From Kangiella sediminilitoris (lineage in GTDB: Bacteria; Pseudomonadota; Gammaproteobacteria; Enterobacterales; Kangiellaceae), in the NCBI RefSeq assembly GCF_001708405.1, contig NZ_CP012418.1, positions 1,826,501 through 1,890,500 of the forward strand: a stretch of DNA of 64,000 nucleotides, read 5' to 3'. This document shows, in pieces, positions 29,699 through 39,911 of the stretch. Numbering within the stretch: the first letter of the stretch is position 1; each line of letters begins with the position of its first letter. The position numbers were made by a program, and so were the translations under genes. The notes under the pieces are model-generated. The model ran no database searches and was not told the origin of the DNA. It saw only the letters and a program-made list of their open reading frames with translations.

Positions 29699-32600
29699 CT
29701 AACTTAGTAATTCAAAATGCTTTAACATTGGAAAATATAATGCGGTTTTAACCGGTCTATCATCGACTGCCTTAATCAACTCTCTATAATTTTCTAGCTG
29801 GGGCTGATAACGTTCAACTTCAGACCTTATAAAGTTTTCTACGTTATCACCCAGATGAGAACCTGACTTATAATCAATGATCCAGCGCGTACCACCTTCA
29901 TCAACAAATGTCCGGTCGATTACAAAGGTTTTATAGTCACCATCAATATTTCCGGTCAAAGCCAGCTCGCAACGCGCTTCTCGGTGTGGCTGTAATATCC
30001 ACCGCGCGCGATCATCTTCAGAAACATTCAATAAGCCCTCGGTTAAACGCTCCCTGGCATATTGAGCACGACTCTCATCATAACCGCTGGTTTTCAATTG
30101 CTGATAAGCTCTTGTAGCAAATTGCTCTATATTGTCACGCGTTAACTGCCACTGTTTATTGGCTATCAACTCCAACTGCCTATGAATTAAAATACCAATC
30201 GTTTTAGCAACATCAGTTGCCCAGTCAAACTCCAGTTCCTGAACTTCAGTTTTGGCCAATTCAAAGTTCATTTTATGAACTGGCAAATTAATTGCCTGAT
30301 ATTTCCATTCAGGCATGAGTTTTAACCAACCCTGTTCGAATACTTCTTCTTCCTGTTCAGCTGGCTGAATGTCCCGCTCCTGAAACCGCATAAATTCTGC
30401 TTGAATTTGGTTCTCATAAATTGGAGCCAATAAACTCATCAAGGCTGAATTATCAAATTTCGATAAGCCCCACTCTTCTTTCTTTGCATTCCAATTAGAC
30501 TTACCACAACCAGTTAAATAAAGACGCCTCTTAGCTCGTGTAGCAGCAACGTAAAGTAAACGCGCACTTTCAAGTCGATCTTTTTCTTTGGAGAACCGAC
30601 TGACCAATTTATATAGTGACTCTAATTCTCCAGCCTGATCTACGGGAGCCAAAAGATACTGACTGCGATCATCCGATGTTGGGAACTCCTCCCATACCAT
30701 CAATGATTTATCGTTAGCTCCACTCTTTTTGTCCAGCCGAGGTAAAAAAACGGTATCAAACTCCAGGCCCTTAGACTTATGCATGGTCATAATAGACACA
30801 CGGCAATTTTCTGAACGGGTTGGAGGAGAGAACAGCTGGCTTAAAGCATCTTCTATGGTATGGTAGTCACTGATAATCGTCTGTTGCTCAAAGTCTGAAA
30901 TGAAATCCAAAGCTGTATACAGTTGTTCCAATTGATCGTCATCCAGAGCTAATGCTCCACCCAATTGCAACCAAAAACTTTCCAGCTGAATTGCTAGCGG
31001 CTGTTGATAAATAGAACTTAGATGATGTTTCAAAACCGGAACCTGTCTTTCTAGACATGTCCTTGCTTCTTGCGAGAGCCCGGTAACGTTAGCATACTGC
31101 TCGGTTACCAGTGATAAGTCATCTTCGAACTGCTCCACTAAAAGTGTGATATCACTCAAGCTTAGCCCAAACCAGGGGGACTTAAAGAGTGCGATCCAAG
31201 CCACTTTATCCAGAGGATGGAGTAATATTCTTAATAGAGTAAGCAGGTCAAGAACCGGCTGCTTTTGCTCAAGCTGCTCGAACTCTTCAGCAACGTAAGG
31301 AATTCCACGTTCGCGTAGTGACTGTATCACTTCTTCTCCGTGGTTCCTTGCTCTGACAAGTACCGCAATATCCTGTTCAGGATAATTCTTTAGACACCAC
31401 TCTATAGAGCTGGCAATATAATCAGCCTCACGTTCGTGAGCCAGTTTATCGTCATCAAAAAATAGTTTGTATTCGACTTCATCTCCAGATGTTTCATCCT
31501 GAGTGGCATCAGCTTGAGCTAAAGTAACCGCGCCCAGAACGGGGTCGTCATAATTGGGGAAGACCTTTTCAAAACTTTTATTTACCCAATTCACAACCTT
31601 TTCACTCGATCTGAAGTTACTGGTTAGTTGCAGGAAGTCTAGAGATATATCACCAATACCATGCTCTCTTGCCTGTATAAATAAACCCACATTAGCTTCA
31701 CGGAACCGGTAAATCGACTGCATGGGATCACCGACAACAAACAAAGTGCGTCCATCATCTGGCTGCCAGCCAGCGGTCAGCTGTTCGACTAGATTGAACT
31801 GGCTAAAGGAAGTGTCCTGAAACTCATCCACCAGTATGTGGGATATCGAATAGTCCAGCTTCAATGCCAGTTCACTGGGCTGATTAATGTCGCCCAAAGC
31901 TCGGCTCGCTGCCATAGCTATTTCTGTATAATCAACCTCACCACTATTTTTAAACTCAACTTTTAAACTTGCCGCCGCTACCTGCATTAATTCTGTTAAG
32001 GATTCAATAACTTCCCACTCACCTTCTTGAAAATGCAGATCAGGGAAGTTTGCAACCGATGACATTTTTTCATCTAGCGAAGGTTCCTCTTTTAGCTCAT
32101 TGAACAATTCTTTTGACTGTTCTTTGCGAGCTTTTATCAGCTGTTTCTCTTCCTTGGTTTCAGCTACTGTTTGCGGAGGTAGCTGTCCGCTTGCGCGTAG
32201 CTTACCTTGTTTTGTTAAGCAGAAAGAAATGATTAATTTCCATTGCGGCAAGCATTCGACTACCGGCTCCGGCCACTCCGTTAACTGCTTTAGACCAGCA
32301 AGCTCATGGCTTTCATCAAAATAATCAGAGGCAAAAATAATATCTGCTAGCAGCTTATCTTTTTTTTCTTTAGTCAACACGTTATCAAGCTGCTTTAATT
32401 GCACCAATAATAAATCGGAAAAACCCTGCTCTAAAACGGCTCGTTCATTCGCTCCTTCACTCTGCAAACGCAACCACTGATCGCGCTTCGCTAACTGTTG
32501 AGCCAGCAAATCCTGAAGATATTGAACTTTATTGTCAGTATGAGCCAGTACACGATATACATGCTCAGCCCAGGGTTCACTGGTCCTGACTCCGTCTATT

Positions 32601-33061
32601 ACCGTCTTTGCAGCTTGTTGATAGAGCAACATAGGATTGTTTGTTGGGCTTAACTGGCCACCAAAATTTGCCAGCACTGGCATTTGATTGGCCAAAGAAG
32701 CGCACAAGGAGTCGAATGTCTTAATTTGTAATCGTTGGGGGCTACTGAGCAGTCCCCAGCCTAAATAGCGATCTCGCTCTAACACCTGATTGGCTAATTG
32801 CCAGGTTAAAATTTTATGCTCTTCAATGGGCTGCTCTTCTAATGCGGCATACAGTGATTCAATAATCCGGTTTTGCATTTCTCGAGCAGCTTTACGCGTA
32901 AAAGTTATGGCAACGATTTCTTCAGGATTTTCCACAACACTCAGTAGCTTTAACACCCGCTGAGTTAATAACTCTGTTTTACCTGAACCGGCTGGTGCCT
33001 GGACAATAAAGGAGCGTTCATGATTAATCGCGTCTCGTCGCGCTTGCTGATCACGAATCAT
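29699..33061 (-). CDS. AddA-like UvrD/RecB-family helicase-nuclease
   Basis: A 1120-residue SF1A helicase with C-terminal PD-(D/E)XK nuclease. Helicase motifs in order: QAPAGSGKTE (Walker A, residues 21-30), ITFTRKAAREM (Ia), VDEFQDTSFSQF (II), VVGDPMQSIYRFREA (III), LTSNFRS (IV), IMTMHKSKGLEFD (V) and LLYVAATRAKRRLYL (VI). The nuclease carries IDRTFVD and IIDYKSGSH near the C-terminus. I start at ATG 33061, with GGGAGG five bases upstream, overlapping the AddB-like gene by 11 bp. The pair is predicted to process DNA double-strand ends in place of or beside RecBCD. Confidence 0.9.
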   Translation of the reverse strand: MIRDQQARRDAINHERSFIVQAPAGSGKTELLTQRVLKLLSVVENPEEIVAITFTRKAAREMQNRIIESLYAALEEQPIEEHKILTWQLANQVLERDRYLGWGLLSSPQRLQIKTFDSLCASLANQMPVLANFGGQLSPTNNPMLLYQQAAKTVIDGVRTSEPWAEHVYRVLAHTDNKVQYLQDLLAQQLAKRDQWLRLQSEGANERAVLEQGFSDLLLVQLKQLDNVLTKEKKDKLLADIIFASDYFDESHELAGLKQLTEWPEPVVECLPQWKLIISFCLTKQGKLRASGQLPPQTVAETKEEKQLIKARKEQSKELFNELKEEPSLDEKMSSVANFPDLHFQEGEWEVIESLTELMQVAAASLKVEFKNSGEVDYTEIAMAASRALGDINQPSELALKLDYSISHILVDEFQDTSFSQFNLVEQLTAGWQPDDGRTLFVVGDPMQSIYRFREANVGLFIQAREHGIGDISLDFLQLTSNFRSSEKVVNWVNKSFEKVFPNYDDPVLGAVTLAQADATQDETSGDEVEYKLFFDDDKLAHEREADYIASSIEWCLKNYPEQDIAVLVRARNHGEEVIQSLRERGIPYVAEEFEQLEQKQPVLDLLTLLRILLHPLDKVAWIALFKSPWFGLSLSDITLLVEQFEDDLSLVTEQYANVTGLSQEARTCLERQVPVLKHHLSSIYQQPLAIQLESFWLQLGGALALDDDQLEQLYTALDFISDFEQQTIISDYHTIEDALSQLFSPPTRSENCRVSIMTMHKSKGLEFDTVFLPRLDKKSGANDKSLMVWEEFPTSDDRSQYLLAPVDQAGELESLYKLVSRFSKEKDRLESARLLYVAATRAKRRLYLTGCGKSNWNAKKEEWGLSKFDNSALMSLLAPIYENQIQAEFMRFQERDIQPAEQEEEVFEQGWLKLMPEWKYQAINLPVHKMNFELAKTEVQELEFDWATDVAKTIGILIHRQLELIANKQWQLTRDNIEQFATRAYQQLKTSGYDESRAQYARERLTEGLLNVSEDDRARWILQPHREARCELALTGNIDGDYKTFVIDRTFVDEGGTRWIIDYKSGSHLGDNVENFIRSEVERYQPQLENYRELIKAVDDRPVKTALYFPMLKHFELLS

Positions 33062-35717
33062 AAGAACCTCCCTGTTGAACATTATTGAGTGAGCCCTTTC
33101 GTCTCTGATTAATTCGACAAACGGAACTGAAATCACAGTAGTCACAGCTACGCGGATTAACAACAGCCCTACCTTGCTTTATCGCCTGTCCTACTTCTTC
33201 CAGCTGAAGTTTCCAGCCATCGATTAGTTCAGCCACTGGCGTTTTGGTTGCGCTTTGTTTTCCCAGTGCTAAATTTTCAATGGTATCAGCGATACCCTGA
33301 TATCGAACTTCCTTAGCATTTATATTAAAGAAGCTTACACCTGCAACCGGCTCATCATGTTGGTTAATGGCGTATAAAGCCAGCTGGGGCTCTTCAGGTG
33401 GCTCGCTTATTAAAGACTTCCTCTGAGCATTACCTGTTTTATAATCGATAATGAGCAGGCCATCGTCCACCTTATCAATTCGATCCACCTGTAAATTAAA
33501 GACCAAATCCGCCACCTCAATCTGCTGCCTTTGCTCATGATGCAGAGGAACAAACGGTAATCGCTTGCTGTCGACAAATAGTGCCCTGGATAGCTGTTTC
33601 AATAATCGAGATTTTTCGTTGTTATAAAATGAATCCAACTGCAGGTAATACAATTCATCTTTAAATTCTGTAAGCACCTGTTCCAGTAATGGCTCTATCA
33701 TATCCGCTAACTCAGGCTCGTCACGGTTATGAATAATCTCACTGGACGTTTGTTGTTTCCAGAATCGCTCTAGGACTTTATGCACGATCTGACCCCGCTC
33801 CATGGCATTAAGACCCTGCTCTACTTCCTCAAATGCTTTGGTTTTTAAACGATAGGTCAAATAAGCTTTAAACGGACAGTTGATCTGATCCTTAAAGAAA
33901 CCAGTACCACCCTTAATTGCATGTTCGGTCAGTTCTATTCCGCTGTCATCCTCATAGGATTTAACATAACTTTCTTGTTTGCACTGCTCTATATAATCCG
34001 GTGCCAGTAGCGCTCTTGCCGCAACGTCCTGATGCTTATATTTCATCAATAAAGGACTGGGCATTAGCTCACTATCTCCCTCAAATAATGGGTAAGAAAA
34101 AGTAACGCGCGAGCTGGAGTACAACAGACTTTCGATTAGCTGCTGAGCATAATCTAACTCTCTTTGGCTCGAGCTCCCCGGCATTTCATGTTGCTTTAGA
34201 AGCTGCTTTTCAATAAAAGGGTTAGGGTTAGGCTTTGCAGGCAACACCTGATAAGTGGCGCCTGTTAACCATACCTCATCAAACTCTAAACCCAGGGTTT
34301 CCAATATACCCATGATCTGAATGGGAGCCTTTGGCTGCTCCTGATGAAATTCTTTTTCAGCAACCACCGTTTTTAATAACGATAACAACTGCGTAAAGTT
34401 AATAGCGTCCTTATAAAATAACTGATGAGACCGCAGGCTATTAAAACACTCTAAAAAAGTTTGTTTTATCTGGTACTCGCGACTATTTAATGTTCTATAC
34501 CCCGGCCACTGAAGCACTTGAAGTAACTCAGGGAGGACCTGCATCCAGTCGGTAATTTTTCTCTTTTCACGGACCAGCTCACGCCCTGCACCCAAGCATG
34601 CCGCAAGCTCATCAAGCTGCGAACTTTTTTCTAGAGAAGCAAAATTTTCTATAGTGTAACGTTCTTTATGTTGTTCTCTAAGGTTCTTATCTAACTGAGC
34701 CCTGACTTGAATAGTGTTTTTGTTAAGTCCCCAATAGGGGCTCATGAGTATTTGTCTAAATGTTGATTTATCAATACTACCGTTAGCAAAAGACATCAAG
34801 TTCAGTGCTGTTTGTATAATAGGCTGCCTTGTTAATGGCTCCCCCAAGGAAAAGTCATACAAGCCCTGAACCTCGCTGTCGGAAATGCTTAGACAGGGAG
34901 TCATCTCCTGCCATAACAGCCTTTCCAGTAGAGGCTTGTGTTTTTCAAGCTCAGGAACCACGATAGCGAATTTAAAATGAGGGTTGTCTCTAAATTCCGT
35001 TTCAACTGCCTCCCGGGCTCTGATAATGGCTTGTCGAAATTCTTCCCGCAGACTGTTGAAACGAAATACTTGCGGTTTGGCCTGCGAACTATCTCTTTGT
35101 AACCACCGCACCTCCGTCAGATCGCTCATACACTCGAATAAGGCTTTTTGCTGTGGGCTAATTTGCTCAAAACCCGCCAAATAAATTGTTTTGGGAAGCA
35201 TCTTGCCAATCAGTTCAAAATGCTTGATGAGCTTGTTCATGCTTGAGGGGTTGTCCAACCAGCGATTCTGTTCAAGCATATGCGTAAAAGTTTTTCGCCA
35301 CTCAGCAAAAGCCTGCTGGTCTTTATCCCAGGGCACAGAGTCATTCAAATCAAGTTGCCATTGCTGATACTGCTGCCAGGCTTGCCAGGCTTTTTGGGCA
35401 GTAGCTGGGATTTGTAATAGATAATTGTTCCAGTCGGATTGTTCTACGATATCCTGCCATAGATAAGAGCTCTGAGCTTCACTCAGCACATAAGGTAGCG
35501 GCTCCTCATTGGCAGGCCATTGTTCACCCAACCAGGTCCAAAGTAGCGAACTCCAGGCTGACCATGGCATAACTTCCAGGCTCGACCAAACCGTTTTACC
35601 CTTAGCTGCCTGCGATTTATTAAATTCTTCGCGGATATGACGCGATAGACGCTGACTACCAGTGATAACAACACTACGATCAGGATCTATCGCTTCAAGT
35701 TGATAGCTCGATTCCAT
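33051..35717 (-). CDS. AddB-like PD-(D/E)XK nuclease (probable DNA repair protein)
   Basis: An 888-residue partner of the AddA-like helicase. The N-terminal and middle parts look like a degenerate UvrD-like fold without a clear Walker A. The C-terminal nuclease shows NAMERGQIVHKVLERFW, DRIDKVDDGLLIIDYKTG (metal-binding Asp and catalytic DYK) and an AddB-type iron-sulfur staple: Cys 614 (INCPFKAYL) plus Cys 858, 861 and 867 (CDYCDFSSVC). This matches the proteobacterial group annotated as probable DNA repair protein. The 3' end overlaps the helicase start, so the subunits are likely made together. Confidence 0.87.
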   Translation of the reverse strand: MESSYQLEAIDPDRSVVITGSQRLSRHIREEFNKSQAAKGKTVWSSLEVMPWSAWSSLLWTWLGEQWPANEEPLPYVLSEAQSSYLWQDIVEQSDWNNYLLQIPATAQKAWQAWQQYQQWQLDLNDSVPWDKDQQAFAEWRKTFTHMLEQNRWLDNPSSMNKLIKHFELIGKMLPKTIYLAGFEQISPQQKALFECMSDLTEVRWLQRDSSQAKPQVFRFNSLREEFRQAIIRAREAVETEFRDNPHFKFAIVVPELEKHKPLLERLLWQEMTPCLSISDSEVQGLYDFSLGEPLTRQPIIQTALNLMSFANGSIDKSTFRQILMSPYWGLNKNTIQVRAQLDKNLREQHKERYTIENFASLEKSSQLDELAACLGAGRELVREKRKITDWMQVLPELLQVLQWPGYRTLNSREYQIKQTFLECFNSLRSHQLFYKDAINFTQLLSLLKTVVAEKEFHQEQPKAPIQIMGILETLGLEFDEVWLTGATYQVLPAKPNPNPFIEKQLLKQHEMPGSSSQRELDYAQQLIESLLYSSSRVTFSYPLFEGDSELMPSPLLMKYKHQDVAARALLAPDYIEQCKQESYVKSYEDDSGIELTEHAIKGGTGFFKDQINCPFKAYLTYRLKTKAFEEVEQGLNAMERGQIVHKVLERFWKQQTSSEIIHNRDEPELADMIEPLLEQVLTEFKDELYYLQLDSFYNNEKSRLLKQLSRALFVDSKRLPFVPLHHEQRQQIEVADLVFNLQVDRIDKVDDGLLIIDYKTGNAQRKSLISEPPEEPQLALYAINQHDEPVAGVSFFNINAKEVRYQGIADTIENLALGKQSATKTPVAELIDGWKLQLEEVGQAIKQGRAVVNPRSCDYCDFSSVCRINQRRKGSLNNVQQGGSYDS

Positions 35718-35738
35718 TTATTGTTCTTACTGTTATAT

Positions 35739-36722
35739 TTACTGGCAGTTTACAATCAAACGACCATGGTGTTTATTATCAATTAACTCTTCAAAATAAG
35801 GTGAAACATCTTTCAGGGAAATTTCTTTACTTAAAATCTTCCCAAAATCCGGCAATGGATTATCAGCTCCAAACTGATGCCATAACTGTTCCCGTAGCGG
35901 CATCGGGCAATTAGTCGAACTCACTCCGAGCAGGCTCACCCCTCTTAGAATGAGCGGCAGAACAGTTGCCTCCAGCTTCGGACTCTGGGCCAGACCAATG
36001 CAGGCAATATTGCCCCATAAATCTATATTGGCCATTAACTTGCTTAGAGTTTCTCCGCCAATATTATCAATTAACCCGCCATAAACTCCTTTCGACAAAG
36101 GCTTATCACTTAATTCAAAGTCACTGAGGTTTTTAATTTCTGTTGCCCCCAAGTCCTTCAGGTAATCATGCATAGACGATTGGCTCGTTACTGCAATGGT
36201 CTCATAGCCTTTTTTACTTAAAAGGTTTACCGCAAAACTACCCACACCACCACTGGCACCAGTCACTACTATGGGGCCTTTATCAGGAGTCTGCCCATTG
36301 ACCTCCATCCGGTAAATAGCCAGTGCTGCAGTAAAACCGGCTGTGCCAATGATCATGGCATCTCTGCCCGAATATTGCTTTGGCTGTTTCATCACATACT
36401 GACTGTCGACTCTGGCAAACTGCGCCAGGCCACCATCAAAGCTTTCCCCAAGACCACAACCGTTGACGATGACGTCATCGCCTTCTTTGAGTCCCGGGCC
36501 AGTGGTTTCAACCACTTTACCGGCCAGGTCAATGCCAGCATTCAACGGAAATGATTTTAGAATGGCACCACGGCCGCTCGCTGCAAGTGCATCCTTGTAA
36601 TTGATACTGGAGTAATCGACTTGAATTAAGGTATCACCCTCACTCAGTTGTTGCGTCTCCATTTCGACCAGCTCATGATGAATTTCAGGATCTTTAAAAA
36701 CACGACATGCTAAGAATGACAC
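35739..36722 (-). CDS. YhdH/YhfP (AcuI-like) acryloyl-CoA reductase family oxidoreductase
   Basis: A 327-residue zinc-independent medium-chain dehydrogenase. The family opens with FLACRVFKD, shows SSINYKDALAASGRGAI, and has the nucleotide-binding VTGASGGVGSFAVNLL near residues 153-168. AcuI/YhdH reduces acryloyl-CoA to propionyl-CoA with NADPH. The start is GTG at 36722, supported by AAGGAG five bases upstream. It lies between alkB (33 bp) and the addB-like gene (21 bp) in the same direction, although its role differs from its DNA-repair neighbours. Confidence 0.87.
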   Translation of the reverse strand: MSFLACRVFKDPEIHHELVEMETQQLSEGDTLIQVDYSSINYKDALAASGRGAILKSFPLNAGIDLAGKVVETTGPGLKEGDDVIVNGCGLGESFDGGLAQFARVDSQYVMKQPKQYSGRDAMIIGTAGFTAALAIYRMEVNGQTPDKGPIVVTGASGGVGSFAVNLLSKKGYETIAVTSQSSMHDYLKDLGATEIKNLSDFELSDKPLSKGVYGGLIDNIGGETLSKLMANIDLWGNIACIGLAQSPKLEATVLPLILRGVSLLGVSSTNCPMPLREQLWHQFGADNPLPDFGKILSKEISLKDVSPYFEELIDNKHHGRLIVNCQ

Positions 36723-36755
36723 ATTAACTCCTTATGATGACTATTAAGATTTGTT

Positions 36756-37394
36756 TTACAGGATAACCTTTCTGAAAGTAAGATTAATTCTTGCTTCTGT
36801 TATTTTTGGCTCTTTAGGAACCTGGTGTAACCAAAATTTTTGGGTTGCACCCTGCATCACCAATAGACTACCAGAAGTCAGGGACATTTTGTGTCTCAAT
36901 TTGGGATTCTTTTTGTGCTTAAGATGGAATGCTCGTTTAGCTCCCAGACTGACCGATGCAATCACTGGATTGCTACCCAGCTCCCTTTCATCATCTGCAT
37001 GCCAGCCCATACTGTCAGAACCATCACGGTATAAGTTACATAGCACGCTATTGAAGCAACAACCTAGCGTTTGCTCCAGTTGTTCCTTAATATCTTGAAG
37101 TGGCCTTATCCAAGGCAACGGTTTATGCAGCTTACCAGAATATCGATACTCCGCTTCAGGGTCGCCATACCAGGCCACTAAACGCGGGACCAGCCGCTCT
37201 TCACCGAAAATCCATAAGGTTTCCTTTTGCCAATCCACTTGCTTATATAATTTATTATAAAAATCAATGGCTTGCTGCGGGCCTAAATAATCACTCTGAA
37301 ACTTAACAATAGCTCCCTCTTTTCTATGCTCATCATCCACTGGTAGTTCGATCTGCTCAACTCCGGAGGATAAATTTAGGTCAAACTGTTGCAT
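36756..37394 (-). CDS. AlkB-type 2-oxoglutarate-dependent dioxygenase
   Basis: A 212-residue Fe(II)/2OG oxygenase of the AlkB family (closer to ALKBH2/3 size and motifs than to classical E. coli AlkB). Iron ligands: HxD in GWHADDERE (about residues 130-138) and the distal His in WLHQVPK near 190. The 2OG-binding Arg is in ARINLTFRK. Such enzymes reverse alkylation damage on DNA or RNA bases. First gene of the probable DNA-repair operon. Confidence 0.9.
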   Translation of the reverse strand: MQQFDLNLSSGVEQIELPVDDEHRKEGAIVKFQSDYLGPQQAIDFYNKLYKQVDWQKETLWIFGEERLVPRLVAWYGDPEAEYRYSGKLHKPLPWIRPLQDIKEQLEQTLGCCFNSVLCNLYRDGSDSMGWHADDERELGSNPVIASVSLGAKRAFHLKHKKNPKLRHKMSLTSGSLLVMQGATQKFWLHQVPKEPKITEARINLTFRKVIL

Positions 37395-37621
37395 TGCTAA
37401 TACTCCACTATGACTTTGATGACAAATAGAGATGCCTATTTTTTACACAAAACGACACGAAAAAGTCCGATTTTCCTTGCTTTCAGCCGCCTCATCGCTA
37501 AACTAATCGGGTCTGTTTTGGGCTTAAATTTCTTTGAAGGACTGCCCAGAACCTAATAACTATAAGTTCGATAGTTCACAATTTTAGCATTAATTCACAA
37601 ATTCGATAGGAGTCGCCGACA

Positions 37622-39832
37622 ATGACGGCTGAAACTAATATAAGCAATCCTGGGAATGAAAAGACCTTTCTCGGTCATCCGAGAGGCTTAATCATTCTAT
37701 TCTTTACAGAGATGTGGGAGCGTTTCTCATACTATGGTATGCGAGGCCTTTTAATCATCTATTTAACCCAGCATTTCTTATTCTCAGATGAGAAATCTAC
37801 CATCCTTTATGGTGCATACACTGCTCTAGTTTACGTGATGACCATTATCGGTGGCTCACTAGCCGATAGATACCTCGGAACACGAAAAGCAGTGACCTTT
37901 GGCGCCATATTACTGGTAATGGGTCATATCGGGATGGCCTTCGAAGGCAGTGGCTCCAAAGAATTGATGACCTATGCAGATAAAGAGTACCAGCTTACTC
38001 TTGATGGTCGAGGTGGCGATGCACGCCAAATAATTAAAACCGACAAAGGTCAGAGCTATGTTAATTTTGGTAACCAAACGCTAGAAATAGGCAATGCCTC
38101 GGCACTTGGCTTGCCAAGTAAGCTTGGTGGTTTTGACTACTCAATTGAGAATGGTGCAGAAGAAGCTCAGGGCAAAGATAAAACAGTTAAAACTCTAACC
38201 TATAATGGTCAGGAGTATCAGCTGATAGAGCAAGGCGTTGAAGATAAAAAGACTCTGACTATTGAGAAAGATGGAGTTAAAGGCACCGTTAACATGAGCA
38301 AATATCGCGCCATGACATTCGGTACTAACCCAACGTTATACTTGTCAGCCTCTTACCAGCTAGGTCCTCAGGTTCCAACTAAAATCGATGGCTTTGACTA
38401 TGAAGTGCTTAACTCTCAATCAAGCGCCGAGTCTATAACAAAAACTATTCGCTATAGTGGTAATGAGTACACATTGACGCAAACTGGCAGCGGTGAAGAA
38501 GCCGAATACCTATTGACCGGTGATAACGGTAAGTCAGAGGTTAAGCTAAAGGCCCCGCATGACCTGAAGATATCTTCAGCTGAAGCTTTGAATTTGCCAG
38601 CAGTAATTGAAGGCAATGAATATCAAAGCCGTATCGAAAAGCAACCATTGTACGTCAACATTTTGTACTTATCCTTAGCCCTGATTATCGCAGGTGTTGG
38701 CTTTCTGAAAGCGAACATTTCAACAATCGTCGGCTCTCTATATGGATTCGGTGATACACGCCGTGACTCCGGTTTTACATTATTCTATATGGGTATAAAC
38801 CTGGGCTCATTACTATCATCGCTAACCTGCGGTATTATCGGTATCGTCTGGGGCTGGGCGTATGGTTTCGGCCTGGCAGGTATTGGTATGGTGTTCGGTC
38901 TGGTTATTTTTATCTGGAAGAGCGAGTGGCTTGAAGGTAAAGCGGAACCACCAAACCCTGCAAAGTTAAAAGAGAAAGTATTTGCCTTCCTTAATTACGA
39001 GTGGATGTGCTACCTGATTGGTGTCGGCATTATCGCTATTTCAATGTTCTTCGTGATGAACGCAGAAATTATGGGCGATATTTTTGGCTTCCTGGGTATC
39101 GGCATGTTCCTTATCCTGATTGCATATGCCATCATCAAACTTGAAGGTGATGAACGCCACCGTATGTTTGCTGCGATTTACTTCATTCTTGCGCAGATTC
39201 CTTTCTGGGCATTGTTCGAGCAGGCGGGCTCTTCATTGAACCTATTCACAGACCGCCTGGTCGACCGAAGCATGATGGGCTGGGTTGTTCCGGCGCCAGT
39301 GTTCCAGTCGCTGAATGCTGCTTATATCATTATGTTCGCACCGATTCTGGCGTGGTTATGGAGCTTCCTGGCGAAGCGTAAGCTTAACCCACCAACCCCA
39401 GTAAAGTTCGCCATGGGCGTGTTCCTGTGTGGTTTCGGTTTCTTGACCCTGGTTGGCGGTATCGAAGCCTCAGGTGAGGTCGGATATACAGCGGTATACT
39501 TCATCTTCCTGATTTACCTTCTTCATACTCTTGGTGAGCTAATGGTTTCTCCGGTAGGCCTATCTGCGGTAACTAAACTAGCTCCAGCCCAGGCTGTTGG
39601 TATGACCATGGGGGCGTGGTTCCTATACAGTGGTCTGTCGAACTTCCTGGCAGGTGTTATCGCAAAGACAACCGGTGCAGAAACTATCGGTGGTCAATTA
39701 ACTGATGTTGCAGCAGCTAAAGCAACCTATGCTGATGTTTATACAAACGTAAGCTATGTTGCGATGGGTATCGCTGTTTTCATGTTAATTATCTCACCAT
39801 TGATTAAGAAGCTGATGGAAGGCGCAGAATAA
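37622..39832 (+). CDS. POT family peptide transporter with large repeat insertion
   Basis: A 736-residue proton-coupled oligopeptide transporter (MFS/PTR2). The N-terminus has the POT signature FFTEMWERFSYYGMRGLL with the ExxER-like motif, TM2 ends GGSLADRYLG, and later TMs include AGVGFLKANISTIVG and FTLFYMGINLGSL. Typical POT proteins have about 450-520 residues. The excess is a hydrophilic block at about residues 108-338 between TM3 and TM4, on the periplasmic side by topology, built of three similar units beginning at 118, 194 and 278. The start ATG 37622 follows AGGAG. Monocistronic, with a strong terminator. It should import di/tripeptides released by the many peptidases. Confidence 0.92.
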   Translation: MTAETNISNPGNEKTFLGHPRGLIILFFTEMWERFSYYGMRGLLIIYLTQHFLFSDEKSTILYGAYTALVYVMTIIGGSLADRYLGTRKAVTFGAILLVMGHIGMAFEGSGSKELMTYADKEYQLTLDGRGGDARQIIKTDKGQSYVNFGNQTLEIGNASALGLPSKLGGFDYSIENGAEEAQGKDKTVKTLTYNGQEYQLIEQGVEDKKTLTIEKDGVKGTVNMSKYRAMTFGTNPTLYLSASYQLGPQVPTKIDGFDYEVLNSQSSAESITKTIRYSGNEYTLTQTGSGEEAEYLLTGDNGKSEVKLKAPHDLKISSAEALNLPAVIEGNEYQSRIEKQPLYVNILYLSLALIIAGVGFLKANISTIVGSLYGFGDTRRDSGFTLFYMGINLGSLLSSLTCGIIGIVWGWAYGFGLAGIGMVFGLVIFIWKSEWLEGKAEPPNPAKLKEKVFAFLNYEWMCYLIGVGIIAISMFFVMNAEIMGDIFGFLGIGMFLILIAYAIIKLEGDERHRMFAAIYFILAQIPFWALFEQAGSSLNLFTDRLVDRSMMGWVVPAPVFQSLNAAYIIMFAPILAWLWSFLAKRKLNPPTPVKFAMGVFLCGFGFLTLVGGIEASGEVGYTAVYFIFLIYLLHTLGELMVSPVGLSAVTKLAPAQAVGMTMGAWFLYSGLSNFLAGVIAKTTGAETIGGQLTDVAAAKATYADVYTNVSYVAMGIAVFMLIISPLIKKLMEGAE
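38000..38632 (+). repeat. Three divergent repeats coding the POT periplasmic insertion
   Basis: Units begin at protein residues 118 (YADKEYQLTLDG), 194 (YNGQEYQLIEQG) and 278 (YSGNEYTLTQTG), and each ends near a GFDY- or GNEY-type segment (GGFDYSIEN, DGFDYEVLN, EGNEYQSRI). The periods are 76 and 84 residues. Base coordinates are approximate. Confidence 0.75.
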
Positions 39833-39847
39833 TCAATGCTTAAAACA

Positions 39848-39878
39848 AAAAAAACCAGCCCTAGGGCTGGTTTTTTTT
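39848..39878. terminator. Bidirectional intrinsic terminator, POT transporter / queF
   Basis: AAAACCAGCCC pairs with GGGCTGGTTTT around a TA loop, with A and T runs on both sides. Confidence 0.92.
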
Positions 39879-39911
39879 ATACCTGCAATTTTAATACTCA
39901 TTAATGGTTCG

